Below are positions 52,927 through 61,199 of a stretch of 64,000 bases of DNA, one piece after another. This stretch comes from REEB76 sp049698775 (GTDB lineage: Bacteria; Pseudomonadota; Gammaproteobacteria; Natronospirales; REEB76). The translations under genes and the position numbers were made by a program. The notes below the pieces were generated by a model, which saw nothing but the letters and a program-made list of their open reading frames with translations, did not search any database and was not told where the DNA came from. Numbering within the stretch: the first letter of the stretch is position 1; each line of letters begins with the position of its first letter. The DNA is taken from positions 1 to 64,000 of the forward strand of contig JBAVYM010000053.1 of NCBI GenBank assembly GCA_049698775.1. Reading direction: 5' to 3'.

Positions 52927-53754
52927 TCAGCCGGACGCCGCAGTCAGCTTGCTGCCTTTGAGATTCAGCAGCAGAAACGCGTCCAACTGTTGCCAGGCAT
53001 CCTGCGCATCGCGGGAATTATAGGCGGTGGAGTCCGGGTCATCGAAGGTCGGCAAGGCGTCCGGATAAACGTGAATGGTCACCTGCGCGCTGGCCAACTC
53101 CGCCGCCCACTGGAATTTGTCCACCACCGCCTGGGGCACGAACGGATCGCGCTCGCCGAAAAATGCCAGTATCGGCATGCGCAGAGTCGTCAGTTGCGAA
53201 GGCTCAGTGTACGGCGCGGTATAAAAAACCGCCAGCGCATCGAAGGCCTGCGGCAAATCGCTGGCAATCTGGAATGCCCAATGGCCACCAACCGACCAGC
53301 CGATGACACCCAGATGATTCACGTGCTGTTGCAGGCTCATATACGACACCGCTTGCTCCAGATTGGACAACAGCGCACTGGTATTGGCGCTGGCAATGTC
53401 CATCAGTTGCGCGGCCACGCGTGGATCCCGGGTGCTGCGGCCGTTGTACAGGTCCACCGCCAGCACCACGTAACCCTGACGCGCCAACCGGTCGGCCACA
53501 TCTCGCATGTGCTGGTTCAGGCCCCACCACATGTGAATCAGTATGACGCCCGGCTGCGCACCCTGGGCCTGGGTGGGCTTGCTCAGATAGCCATACACGG
53601 ATTGCCCCTGGACGAGTGCGTATTGCACTTTCTCGCTGTGGATCGCCACCGCGGGTGGGCCGGCATAGGTTTCCGCCCCTGCCGCAGTCTCCAATGACAA
53701 TCCCAGCAACATCCCGGCCAGCAAGGCCCGGGCAAGCCTGTATCTGCGATTCAT
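52927..53754 (-). CDS. Exported dienelactone-hydrolase-like protein, 275 aa
   Basis: Signal peptide (about residues 1-24) followed by an alpha/beta-hydrolase domain of the dienelactone hydrolase type. The nucleophile elbow reads GVIGWSVGGHWAF, with Ser instead of the usual Cys, and the acid residue lies in FGERDPFVP. The usual catalytic His segment (YPGAGHAF-like) reads HVYPDALPTFDD, with no His at the expected place (see findings). ATG 53754 has AGGA at good spacing; ATG 53763 is also possible. It follows the BNR gene's start by 62 bases in the same direction and may lead a two-gene unit. Confidence 0.8.
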   Translation of the reverse strand: MNRRYRLARALLAGMLLGLSLETAAGAETYAGPPAVAIHSEKVQYALVQGQSVYGYLSKPTQAQGAQPGVILIHMWWGLNQHMRDVADRLARQGYVVLAVDLYNGRSTRDPRVAAQLMDIASANTSALLSNLEQAVSYMSLQQHVNHLGVIGWSVGGHWAFQIASDLPQAFDALAVFYTAPYTEPSQLTTLRMPILAFFGERDPFVPQAVVDKFQWAAELASAQVTIHVYPDALPTFDDPDSTAYNSRDAQDAWQQLDAFLLLNLKGSKLTAASG

Positions 53755-53910
53755 GCAATCCATCCTGAAGTGGCTGATAAAAGAATCGGCTCCGCGCGCA
53801 TGGCCACGGGCGCCTGCTGGCATTATCATCTATCCGCCCCGGTACGGGCCAACCTCGTTTACCCAAATCCAGTCCAACATCAACAATACATGCAACCAGG
53901 AGTCTTAATC

Positions 53911-54492
53911 ATGTCGAAGCACCTTTGGTTACCTGCTGTTTTCATTGGCCTTTTTTCCCTATCCCCCGTGGTGTTCGCGGCGCACGCCACTTGGTCGTGG
54001 CAGAACCCGGCCATCAAAGATGCAGGCGCGATGGTCCCGCTCGCCAACGGCATTTTCCAGCCGGACAAAACCACCATCTATAAGGCCGTGTTCAGCGTCA
54101 CTCATTTCGATGCGAAGCATCCCGGCGACCCGGATGGAGGTCTGGAGCCTGTCGCGCGGGCGGTGAACGTGTTTGCCTCCGCCGGTGTAGCGCTCAGCCA
54201 TTTGAAATTCGTGGTCATCATCCACGGTGAAGCCACGCCTATCGTGGCCAACAACGCCTCCTTCAAAAAGGAATACCACGTGGACAATCCCAACCTCAAG
54301 GTCATCCAGGAACTGGAAGCCGCCGGCGTGGAGGTTGCGGTCTGCGGACAGGCGGTTGCGAGCCTTAATTACGGTATGGGAAAAGACGCCAAGGATTACA
54401 CTTGGGTTGACCCGGACGTGAAGATCGCACTGTCTGCACTGTCCACCATGATTATCCTGCAGCACGATGGCTACGTCTTGATGCCGTTGTAG
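53911..54492 (+). CDS. Exported DsrE-family protein, 193 aa
   Basis: Signal peptide ending VVFAAHA (about residues 18-24), then a DsrE/F-like fold: FVVIIHGEATPIVANN (about residues 97-112), then the conserved cysteine in VAVCGQAVASLNYG. DsrE-type proteins often take part in sulfur relay or sulfur oxidation. Only one conserved Cys is seen in the expected region. AGGAG lies eight bases before the ATG. It is the first gene of an apparent operon with a solute-binding protein and a thiosulfate dehydrogenase. Confidence 0.8.
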   Translation: MSKHLWLPAVFIGLFSLSPVVFAAHATWSWQNPAIKDAGAMVPLANGIFQPDKTTIYKAVFSVTHFDAKHPGDPDGGLEPVARAVNVFASAGVALSHLKFVVIIHGEATPIVANNASFKKEYHVDNPNLKVIQELEAAGVEVAVCGQAVASLNYGMGKDAKDYTWVDPDVKIALSALSTMIILQHDGYVLMPL

Positions 54493-54518
54493 TACAACGG
54501 GCTGACAAAGCAGACACA

Positions 54519-55478
54519 ATGCTGCGGCATTCGCGCAGTCAATTGCTGTTCGGCGCCGTAATGATGTTGGCGGCACCGCCATCCCTGTGGGCGGCGCCGC
54601 CAGATTTTCTTCCGCCATGGAATCCGCCGCCGGCCAACGGAGTTAACTTCACGATTCCGGAGATCGACATCGTCGCGGACCTGCACGGCGATGTGGTGGA
54701 TCCACAGCTCACGGTATTCTTCGCCGGTAATCAATTCATGGTGGTGCATGACCTAGTGCGGGCCTTCCAGAAGGAATACCCGCAGTACCGGCGTATTTTT
54801 GTGGAAACCTTGCCGCCGGGCATCCTTGCAGACCAGATCCGTGAAGGCGCGCTGGTCCTGGGCAATCTGCGCATCGCGCTCAAACCCGATATCTACACCG
54901 CGGGCCGCTCGCGCGTCATGGAGTTGCAGCAACACGAGCACTGGTTCGGAACCACGGAAGACTACGCGCGCAACCGGCTCGCACTCATGGTGTATCGCGG
55001 CAATCCCACGCGCATCACCGGTCTCAAGGACTTGGGCCGCGCGGACATGCGTGTGAGTATGCCCAACCCGCAATGGGAAGGTATCGCCCGCAATATCGAG
55101 GCGCTGTACCACAAAGCAGGCGGTGAGGCGCTGGTGCATGAAATCATGGACGTGAAGGTAAAAAATGGCAGCACCTATCTGACTCAGATACATCACCGCC
55201 AGACCCCGTTGCGGATTCTGCGCCGAGAATCCGATGCCGGGCCGGTCTGGTTCACCGAAGCCTATTTCCAGGAACACATCCTGCACAATCCCGTCAGCGC
55301 CGTGGACATCCCTCCGCAGGACAACATGGAAGTCACCTACACTGCCGGGCTGATGAGAGACGCGCCGCATCCGCAAGCGGCTCGGGAATTCATGCAGTTC
55401 CTCACCCATCCCGCCGCGCAGGCCATCTATCGGCATTATGGTTTCCTGGCCGCCAACTCACGGTTACTGGCCCACTGA
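54519..55478 (+). CDS. Periplasmic solute-binding protein, ModA/PBP2-like, 319 aa
   Basis: Signal peptide (about residues 1-25), then a type-2 periplasmic binding fold: strand VFFAGNQFMVVHDLVRAFQKEYP, the conserved GNLRIALKPDIYTAG, ARNRLALMVYRGNPTRITGLKDL, and the C-terminal TAGLMRDAPHPQAAREFMQF-type segment (written here in part). It resembles molybdate/tungstate-type binding proteins, but no ABC permease or ATPase gene is adjacent. It may therefore act as an orphan binding or delivery protein for the cytochrome encoded three bases downstream. Confidence 0.72.
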   Translation: MLRHSRSQLLFGAVMMLAAPPSLWAAPPDFLPPWNPPPANGVNFTIPEIDIVADLHGDVVDPQLTVFFAGNQFMVVHDLVRAFQKEYPQYRRIFVETLPPGILADQIREGALVLGNLRIALKPDIYTAGRSRVMELQQHEHWFGTTEDYARNRLALMVYRGNPTRITGLKDLGRADMRVSMPNPQWEGIARNIEALYHKAGGEALVHEIMDVKVKNGSTYLTQIHHRQTPLRILRRESDAGPVWFTEAYFQEHILHNPVSAVDIPPQDNMEVTYTAGLMRDAPHPQAAREFMQFLTHPAAQAIYRHYGFLAANSRLLAH

Positions 55479-55481
55479 GAC

Positions 55482-56966
55482 ATGCGTGCCCGACTGATCA
55501 CATTATTGGCCATGACAGCCGCACTCGGCGCGCCCTCATTGCGTGCCGCTGCTGCGCAAACTCCACCCGCGGCGGCTCAAGTGTGCGAAAGTTGTCACGG
55601 ACCACAGGGTCAGGGCGGCGGCATCTTCCCGCGTATCGCGGGACAACCTGTCGGTTACCTGAAACGCGAACTGGAATTTTTCCGCAGCGGCGCGCGGCCC
55701 AATCCCATGATGCAGCCGGTGACGAAAGACCTGAGCGACGCCGACATTGCCGTGCTTTCCGCTTATTTCAGCAAACTCCATCCACCGTTTGAACCGCACA
55801 CCGGCACGCTTTCCACAACGGAGAAAATGCGCGGGCAGCAGCTTGTCACAGTTGGTGATTGGCAACATGGCGTTCCCGCTTGTACGCGCTGTCATGGTCC
55901 GGATCTGGGCGGCGTCGCGCCGCAAATTCCCGCCTTGGCAGGACAATCGCTGCTGTATATGGCTTCCGTGCTCGAACTCTTTCAAAGTCTGAACGGCCAC
56001 CCCGGTTACTTCCCGCGCATAATTATGAGTCATGTAAGCGCAGGACTGAGCGGCATCGATATCCAAGCTGTGACGGGTTACATCGCACAACTCAAACCCG
56101 GTGAAACACCGCAAACCGAGCGCCCGCCACTTGATGCGGCCTATAAATTTACCGCCCAGTCGCCGGATAATTTCACACCACCGCCGGAATCAGCCATTCC
56201 CGCCGGCCCTGACGGCGACATGATCTGGCGCGGCCGGCTGATTTTTGAAAACACCCAACGCTATGCCCATCAATACGTCGGTAATGCATTGAACTGTTCC
56301 GGTTGTCATCTCGACAACGGCCGTTTGGCGGACTCGGCGCCCATGTGGGCAGCTTACGTGACCTATCCGAAATACCGCAGCAAGAACAACAAGGTAAACA
56401 CGTTGGAAGAACGCATCCAGGGATGTTTTCGTTTCAGTATGAACGGCAAACGGCCTGCGGCCGACAGCATGGAAATGACCGCACTGGTGGATTATTTTCA
56501 CTGGCTCGCCATCGGCCTGCCGGTAGGCATCACACCAAAAGGAGCGCTCTATCCGAAATTGCCATCGCCGCGACTGCCGGTTGATACCAAGCGCGGCGCC
56601 GTTGTGTATTCATCCAACTGCGCCATGTGTCATGGGAATGACGGTCAGGGTCGCGAAGCGCACGGCGAACAGGTGTTCCCGCCGCTGTGGGGATCGAAGT
56701 CTTTCAACTGGGGTGCCGGCATGGAACGCGTGAGCACTGCCGCCGCTTTCATAAAAGCCAACATGCCTTACGGCGCCGGCAATACCCTCACGGATCAGCA
56801 GGCCTGGGACGCGGCTGCGTTCGTGGTCAGCCACCCTCGCCCGCAGGATCCGCGCTTCACCGGCAGCGTGCGAGAGACACGCGAGAAATATCACCGCAAA
56901 GACAGTTATTATGGTCAAGTGATCAACGGCCAGTTGCTGGGAGCACCGCAAAACTCCGGCCCGTGA
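55482..56966 (+). CDS. tsdBA: TsdBA-type fused tetrahaem thiosulfate dehydrogenase, 494 aa
   Basis: Signal peptide (about residues 1-25) and four CxxCH haem sites: CESCH (35-39), CTRCH (134-138), CSGCH (272-276) and CAMCH (380-384). The first two belong to a dihaem c-type domain like TsdB. The last two form a TsdA-like catalytic domain. Cys315 in RIQGCFRFSMNG lies 39 residues after the haem-binding His276, the same spacing as the Cys axial ligand of characterised TsdA. The enzyme would oxidise thiosulfate to tetrathionate in the periplasm, or run in reverse. Natural TsdBA fusions are known. Its 3' end is duplicated as a broken copy at 59567-59873. Confidence 0.8.
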   Translation: MRARLITLLAMTAALGAPSLRAAAAQTPPAAAQVCESCHGPQGQGGGIFPRIAGQPVGYLKRELEFFRSGARPNPMMQPVTKDLSDADIAVLSAYFSKLHPPFEPHTGTLSTTEKMRGQQLVTVGDWQHGVPACTRCHGPDLGGVAPQIPALAGQSLLYMASVLELFQSLNGHPGYFPRIIMSHVSAGLSGIDIQAVTGYIAQLKPGETPQTERPPLDAAYKFTAQSPDNFTPPPESAIPAGPDGDMIWRGRLIFENTQRYAHQYVGNALNCSGCHLDNGRLADSAPMWAAYVTYPKYRSKNNKVNTLEERIQGCFRFSMNGKRPAADSMEMTALVDYFHWLAIGLPVGITPKGALYPKLPSPRLPVDTKRGAVVYSSNCAMCHGNDGQGREAHGEQVFPPLWGSKSFNWGAGMERVSTAAAFIKANMPYGAGNTLTDQQAWDAAAFVVSHPRPQDPRFTGSVRETREKYHRKDSYYGQVINGQLLGAPQNSGP

Positions 56967-57191
56967 ACAAATCAGGAAAATCAATTACTTGCATCCCTTC
57001 GCTTGCGCATAATCCCGCACTCGTCACGGAAACCGACAGGCATCCCGCGACCTCGAATGGGACTACAATAATTACGCCTATGAACAAGCGCACTGTCGCT
57101 GCGTGATGCGGCTGCGCTGTTCCTTGGTCCGCGAAGCCCGGGTTTATGGTTCCCAAAAGTCTGGACAAAGATTACACCGAGGAGTGCACGC

Positions 57192-58379
57192 ATGCGAAAA
57201 GCCCTTGCTGTTGTACTGATGGCTTGCCTTGCGGCAGCACCGCTATTGACTGCGGCACAATCTGTCCAAGATTCGTCCTACGTTCCCTATACGCCGGATC
57301 AGTTGGATAATTTACTGGCGCCGATTGCGCTCTATCCGGATCCGCTGCTGGCACAAGTCCTGCCGGCGGCAACCTTCGTGGACCAGATTGACGAAGCGGC
57401 GCGCTGGGTGCGCGCGAACGGCGAAGACGGTATTGATGACCAAGCGTGGGATGTCAGTGTGAGGGCCGTGGCATACTACCCGTCGGTGCTGAACATGATG
57501 GACGAGAATCTGGACTGGACTACCGCAGTCGGGCAGGCTTATGTCTATCAATCCACCGACGTGATGGAATCCATCCAACGCTTGCGCACCATGGCGTACG
57601 CGCAAGGCAATCTCGTCACCGGCCCACAGTGGCAGGTGGTAGATCAGGACGGTTACATCCAGATCTGGCCCGCAAACCCCCAGTACCTCTACGTACCCAT
57701 CTACGATCCCACCACGGTTTTCTTCCAACCTGCCTATGCCGCAGATGTGATTTCCTTCAGCGTCGGCTTTGCCATAGGCGCATGGCTGAACCGCGACTGT
57801 GATTGGCACAACCATCGGGTTTTCTACACCGGCTGGCGTGGCGGAGGCTGGATTGCACGTTCGCGTCCGTACGTGCATGTGACCAACGTGTACGTCAACA
57901 ACCGTTACACGAACATTACGGTCAACCGCACTGTCATCAACCGTACCGTCAACCGCGAGAATCTCGCCGGCTACACTGGTGTGCATCGCAATGTGGCCTA
58001 CACCCGTACTGTCAGTAATCCCGCCGGCGCCAATGCCACCGGTCGGGTGAACAACACGATCATCAACCGCAACATCAATACGGATGACGCGAGCTTGAGC
58101 CAATTCCGAGGCCGGGAACCTGCGACCCAGGCGCCGCCGCCCGCACCAGCAGTACGCACCGTACCCCAGCCCTACCGCCCCGAGCTGCAGCCGCAAGCTC
58201 GCCCCGCGGAGCAGACTTCGTTGGATGCTTTCACAAGGAACGCCGGCAATTTCAACGCCCGCGTCGCCAGCCAGCGTGGTCAGTCCAGTCGGGCGCAAGC
58301 CCGCCCGCAGTCTGCTCCCAGCCGGGCGTCCAGGTCCGCACCCAAGCGCCCACCGTATTTATCCAGGGAGTCGCCATGA
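57192..58379 (+). CDS. DUF3300 exported protein, 395 aa
   Basis: Signal peptide (about residues 1-22), then the DUF3300 domain, starting YTPDQLDNLLAPIALYPDPL and including PQYLYVPIYDPTTVFF. A basic low-complexity tail rich in Asn, Arg, Gln, Pro and Ala follows. The function is not established. GAGGAG precedes the ATG. Its stop overlaps the start of the DUF2950 gene (ATGA), a pairing common for these two families. Confidence 0.82.
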   Translation: MRKALAVVLMACLAAAPLLTAAQSVQDSSYVPYTPDQLDNLLAPIALYPDPLLAQVLPAATFVDQIDEAARWVRANGEDGIDDQAWDVSVRAVAYYPSVLNMMDENLDWTTAVGQAYVYQSTDVMESIQRLRTMAYAQGNLVTGPQWQVVDQDGYIQIWPANPQYLYVPIYDPTTVFFQPAYAADVISFSVGFAIGAWLNRDCDWHNHRVFYTGWRGGGWIARSRPYVHVTNVYVNNRYTNITVNRTVINRTVNRENLAGYTGVHRNVAYTRTVSNPAGANATGRVNNTIINRNINTDDASLSQFRGREPATQAPPPAPAVRTVPQPYRPELQPQARPAEQTSLDAFTRNAGNFNARVASQRGQSSRAQARPQSAPSRASRSAPKRPPYLSRESP

Positions 58380-59401
58380 AAAAGCATGCCCGAATACAAA
58401 TGATCTCCCTGCAACCAAGCATGCCATGCATCTTGGTGCTGTTGCTTATGCTATTCGCCGGTGTCGCCGCCAGCGGCACTGTACCTGCCACGCACACACT
58501 GGCGGTACAACAAACCTTTTCGTCACCGGAACTGGCCATGCAGGCGCTGGTTCAGGCCACACAGACCAAGAATCACCAAGCCATTGACAGAATCTTCGGA
58601 CCCGCTGCCGATAAGTTGCTGTCCGGAGATCCGGTTGCAGATGACAAGCACCTGACCGACTTTGCAACCGGATTGCACGAATCCGCCCGACTGCAAAAAA
58701 ACGGCAACCAGTACATTCTTCTGGTGGGCAAGAACCAATGGCCCTTCCCCGTGCCTATTGTGCAGCAGGGTGGTAACTGGCGCTTCGATACCCAAGCCGG
58801 GCTTGAAGAGATACTGAATCGGCGAATCGGCGAAAACGAACTCTCGGCCATCATGACCTGCCGCGCCTATGTGGTGGCGCAATGGCAATACTTCACCGAC
58901 GGCGACTGGGGACACGATGGTGTGGCCGCGTATGCGCCGAAATTCATCAGTTCTCCCGGCCAGCACGACGGACTGTATTGGGAAACCACGGCTGGCGAAC
59001 CATCGAGTCCACTGGGCACGCTGGTGGCTGCGGCGCGTGCGGAGGGCTATGGGCCGCAAAACCGCCCGGCTCAAGCCACCGGCTCCAAGGCACCCCACGC
59101 TCCTTATCACGGTTACTACTTCAGGATTCTCACCCGCCAGGGTCTGCATGCGCCGGGGGGCAAGTACGACTACACCATCAACGGCAACATGATCGCCGGC
59201 TTCGCGCTGGTTGCCTATCCGGACAAATGGGGGAATTCCGGCGTGATGACGTTTATCGTCAATCAGCAGGGCCGTGTGTATGAGAAAAACCTGGGTTCGG
59301 ACACCGCCAAGATTGCCGGCGCCATGGATGCATACGATCCAGATCCGAGCTGGAAACTTGTGGACTGGAAGCCCGATGCGGCTTCAGCACGACCGGAGTA
59401 G
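58376..59401 (+). CDS. DUF2950 exported protein, 341 aa
   Basis: N-terminal signal (hydrophobic about residues 18-34), then the DUF2950 domain: FSSPELAMQALVQATQTKN, RRIGENELSAIMTCRAYVVA, FISSPGQHDGLYWET and HGYYFRILTRQGLHAPGGK. The function is unknown, but it travels with DUF3300, and here the two reading frames overlap by four bases, implying coupled translation. Confidence 0.82.
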   Translation: MKKHARIQMISLQPSMPCILVLLLMLFAGVAASGTVPATHTLAVQQTFSSPELAMQALVQATQTKNHQAIDRIFGPAADKLLSGDPVADDKHLTDFATGLHESARLQKNGNQYILLVGKNQWPFPVPIVQQGGNWRFDTQAGLEEILNRRIGENELSAIMTCRAYVVAQWQYFTDGDWGHDGVAAYAPKFISSPGQHDGLYWETTAGEPSSPLGTLVAAARAEGYGPQNRPAQATGSKAPHAPYHGYYFRILTRQGLHAPGGKYDYTINGNMIAGFALVAYPDKWGNSGVMTFIVNQQGRVYEKNLGSDTAKIAGAMDAYDPDPSWKLVDWKPDAASARPE

Positions 59402-59404
59402 CAC

Positions 59405-59460
59405 TGGCGCACCTGCAGAGATTGGAGCTCCCGACTCCCTAGTTCATAGCGGAAGGTACT
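59405..59460 (-). pseudogene. 3' fragment of a tRNA-Arg gene
   Basis: These 56 bases align with 60775-60829, the 3' two-thirds of the intact tRNA-Arg(ACG), with about seven mismatches and one insertion. The CCA end, T arm and much of the anticodon arm are still recognisable. It has the same orientation as the intact gene. It no longer folds properly, so it is a remnant, possibly an attachment-site copy. Confidence 0.65.
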
Positions 59461-59566
59461 AATTCAGGCATATTCGTAAATCAACAAGTTAGCGGACCCG
59501 CCCTTGCTCTAGGACGTAATGCGGGAACCTTATGGGCAGGTGGATTTGTCCGTCGAATTTTTGGTT

Positions 59567-59873
59567 ACAGGTGTTCCTGCCGCTGTGGGGTGCGCGCTCC
59601 TTCAACTGAGGTGCCGGTATGGAACGCGTGAGCACCGCCGCCGCATTCATCAAAACCAATATGCCTTACGACGCCGGCAATACCCTCACTGATCAACAAA
59701 CCTCGGATGTGGCGACCTTCGTAGTCAGCCACCCGCACTCGCAGGATCCGCGCTTCACCGGCAGCGTGCAAGAAACGCGCGAAAAATATCACCACGAAGA
59801 CAGTTATTATGGTCGAATAGTCAACGGACAAGTGTTGGGTGCGCCTGGAAAAACTTCAGAACGCCACAAATAA
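59567..59873 (+). pseudogene. Broken duplicate of the tsdBA 3' end
   Basis: The sequence from ACAGGTGTTCC onward matches 56669-56966 of tsdBA. It encodes MERVSTAAAFIKTNMPYDAG and so on, closely similar to MERVSTAAAFIKANMPYGAG, through to the C-terminus with scattered substitutions. The segment has no haem site, no proper start, and a TGA at 59607-59609 where the parent has a Trp codon. It is therefore a non-functional partial duplication. Confidence 0.8.
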
Positions 59874-60267
59874 GACCGTACAGGAATTTGCTGAAATCAA
59901 ACAGCTTCGCTGCTGGCTTCGACGAAATTGCTTTCAGATGTTGTGTTTGAATAAGTTTGAAACGTAATCGGTAGCAATCTTGGGTTCAGTACGTGCGTTG
60001 CGATCCCTGCGCCCTACCTGCTCATCTCTATGAGGCATATTTCTTTCTTCGCGGGCCTCTTGCGCCCGGAAAGCGTTACTCCATGCCGGCTTCTCCACTG
60101 CGCCTCTGCGCTCCGGCACCTCCTTCGCACCTGCAGCCGTGATACTGCGGTTGCTTGGGCTATTATGGATTTCCCGCCTCAGGATTCGTCCCGTCTTGGC
60201 TCCCCGGAAATAGTTATCCCAGAAATGATTGGGTATTTTGTACACGAATCACCCACTTCATCCTTGT
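59874..60267. other. Degraded stretch without a recognised gene
   Basis: Several frames are open on both strands, but none has a family match I recognise or a good start signal. The stretch lies between the tsdBA fragment and the small membrane-protein ORF. It may hold decayed sequence. Confidence 0.4.
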
Positions 60268-60396
60268 CTATGCCTGTCTGGGCCACGGATGCATGGCTAT
60301 CATTGCTATCAGAAAGCATGCCAGGAAAACCGCCAAAACAGCGAGTGGCAGTGCGGTGGCGCCAGCAAAGGCGAGGTGACGTATGAGCCTCAGCAT
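60268..60396 (-). CDS. Candidate 42-residue single-span membrane protein
   Basis: An ATG at 60396 with GGAG eight bases upstream opens a 42-codon frame. It has a basic start (MLRLIRHLAF), one long hydrophobic span (about residues 13-35) and a short HPWPRQA tail. The membrane span and the ribosome site support it. No family is recognised. Confidence 0.45.
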   Translation of the reverse strand: MLRLIRHLAFAGATALPLAVLAVFLACFLIAMIAMHPWPRQA

Positions 60397-60774
60397 GATA
60401 ATTCTCCATTTATCCCGGGAATTTCTCCGTCATCAATATCCGAGCAATTCAGATGCCAATCTGTCGGACCCGGTAATTCCGCGGCCTGAGGCATGAAATA
60501 CCATTTCGCGCTACCCAAGCTGAACTGACAGGAAACGTCAGCTTTGCGCGAAAACGGTTGCGTCCTGCCACAAGATGGCAACTCTGGATATGGTGGATTT
60601 CCCAGATCGCGGATGGCACTGTTTCCGGGGAAGTGTCACGAAAGTGCCACTTTTGGAACCTTTGCTAGAGACTTGGAAGCAGTATGAATACTTCGCAGAT
60701 ACAGGCGATGGGTATTGGTGCTTTGCGCTGATCAATCAAAGGACCAATCAGATCTGACCAGCCCTTGATTAGTT
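60397..60774. other. Intergenic stretch before tRNA-Arg, no recognised gene
   Basis: A 60-codon plus-strand frame at 60575-60757 is open but lacks a ribosome site. A short inverted repeat (CGAAAGTGCC and similar) is present around 60636-60650. Nothing else is recognised. It is the region downstream (3') of tRNA-Arg. Confidence 0.4.
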
Positions 60775-60851
60775 TGGCGCGCCTGGAGAGATTCGAACTC
60801 CCGACCCCCTGGTTCGTAGCCAGGTACTCTATCCAACTGAGCTACAGGCGC
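60775..60851 (-). tRNA. tRNA-Arg (ACG anticodon)
   Basis: The 77-nt cloverleaf has acceptor GCGCCTG with CAGGCGC, discriminator G and encoded CCA. The D arm starts TAGCTCAGTTGG, the anticodon stem is CCTGG-CTACGAA-CCAGG with anticodon ACG, and the T loop is TTCGAAT. It lies next to tRNA-Ser and csrA. Parts of this gene are duplicated at 59405-59460 and 60969-60989. Confidence 0.96.
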
Positions 60852-60930
60852 GTAATTCTTCAAACCATCAGCAGATATAACCATCCCTGGTATGCCCGCC
60901 AGCCGCGACGTCCTGTCGCGTCGTTCGCCG

Positions 60931-60951
60931 GGACGAAGCTGTGCTTCGTCC
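60931..60951. repeat. Hairpin between the two tRNA genes
   Basis: GGACGAAGC (60931-60939) pairs perfectly with GCTTCGTCC (60943-60951) around TGT, and outer GCCGGG/CCCGGC arms extend it. There is no T-run, so it looks more like a palindromic repeat than a terminator. Confidence 0.6.
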
Positions 60952-60968
60952 GAGAGCCCGGCTCACCA

Positions 60969-60989
60969 AACCGAGTTACAGGCGCGTGA
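60969..60989 (-). pseudogene. 5' fragment of a tRNA-Arg gene
   Basis: AACCGAGTTACAGGCGCGTG matches the complement of the 5' end of tRNA-Arg (AACTGAGCTACAGGCGCGTA, 60835-60854) at about 18 of 21 positions. It includes the acceptor 5' strand and the start of the D arm. It is a second tRNA-Arg remnant, upstream of the intact gene. Confidence 0.5.
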
Positions 60990-61034
60990 AACGGCGCAGA
61001 TTATCGCGGACCATCGTGAGGGGGTCAAGAAAAC

Positions 61035-61128
61035 TGGCGGAGAGAGTGGGATTCGAACCCACGATACACGTTTTGCGCGTATACGCCCTTAGCAGGGGCG
61101 CGCCTTCGACCAGCTCGGCCATCTCTCC
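61035..61128 (-). tRNA. tRNA-Ser (GCT anticodon)
   Basis: The 94-nt tRNA has the long variable arm of serine tRNAs. The acceptor GGAGAGA pairs with TCTCTCC, with discriminator G and encoded CCA. The anticodon loop is CTGCTAA (anticodon GCT, reading AGC/AGT) and the T loop is TTCGAAT. It lies 72 bases downstream of csrA. Confidence 0.97.
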
Positions 61129-61199
61129 GGAATCAGTTTTTGCGAAGGCGGATGATACCGGCCTCCGCCGCATGGGTCAAAGCACGCGGAATTACCGCC

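Noticed and set aside
59934..60386. Overlapping open frames on both strands of about 100-118 codons
   Set aside because: Low-complexity, Arg-rich translations without start signals; they look like chance openings in GC-rich decayed DNA.
60575..60757. A 60-codon plus-strand frame upstream of the tRNA genes
   Set aside because: It has no ribosome site and no family resemblance, and lies in a degraded zone.
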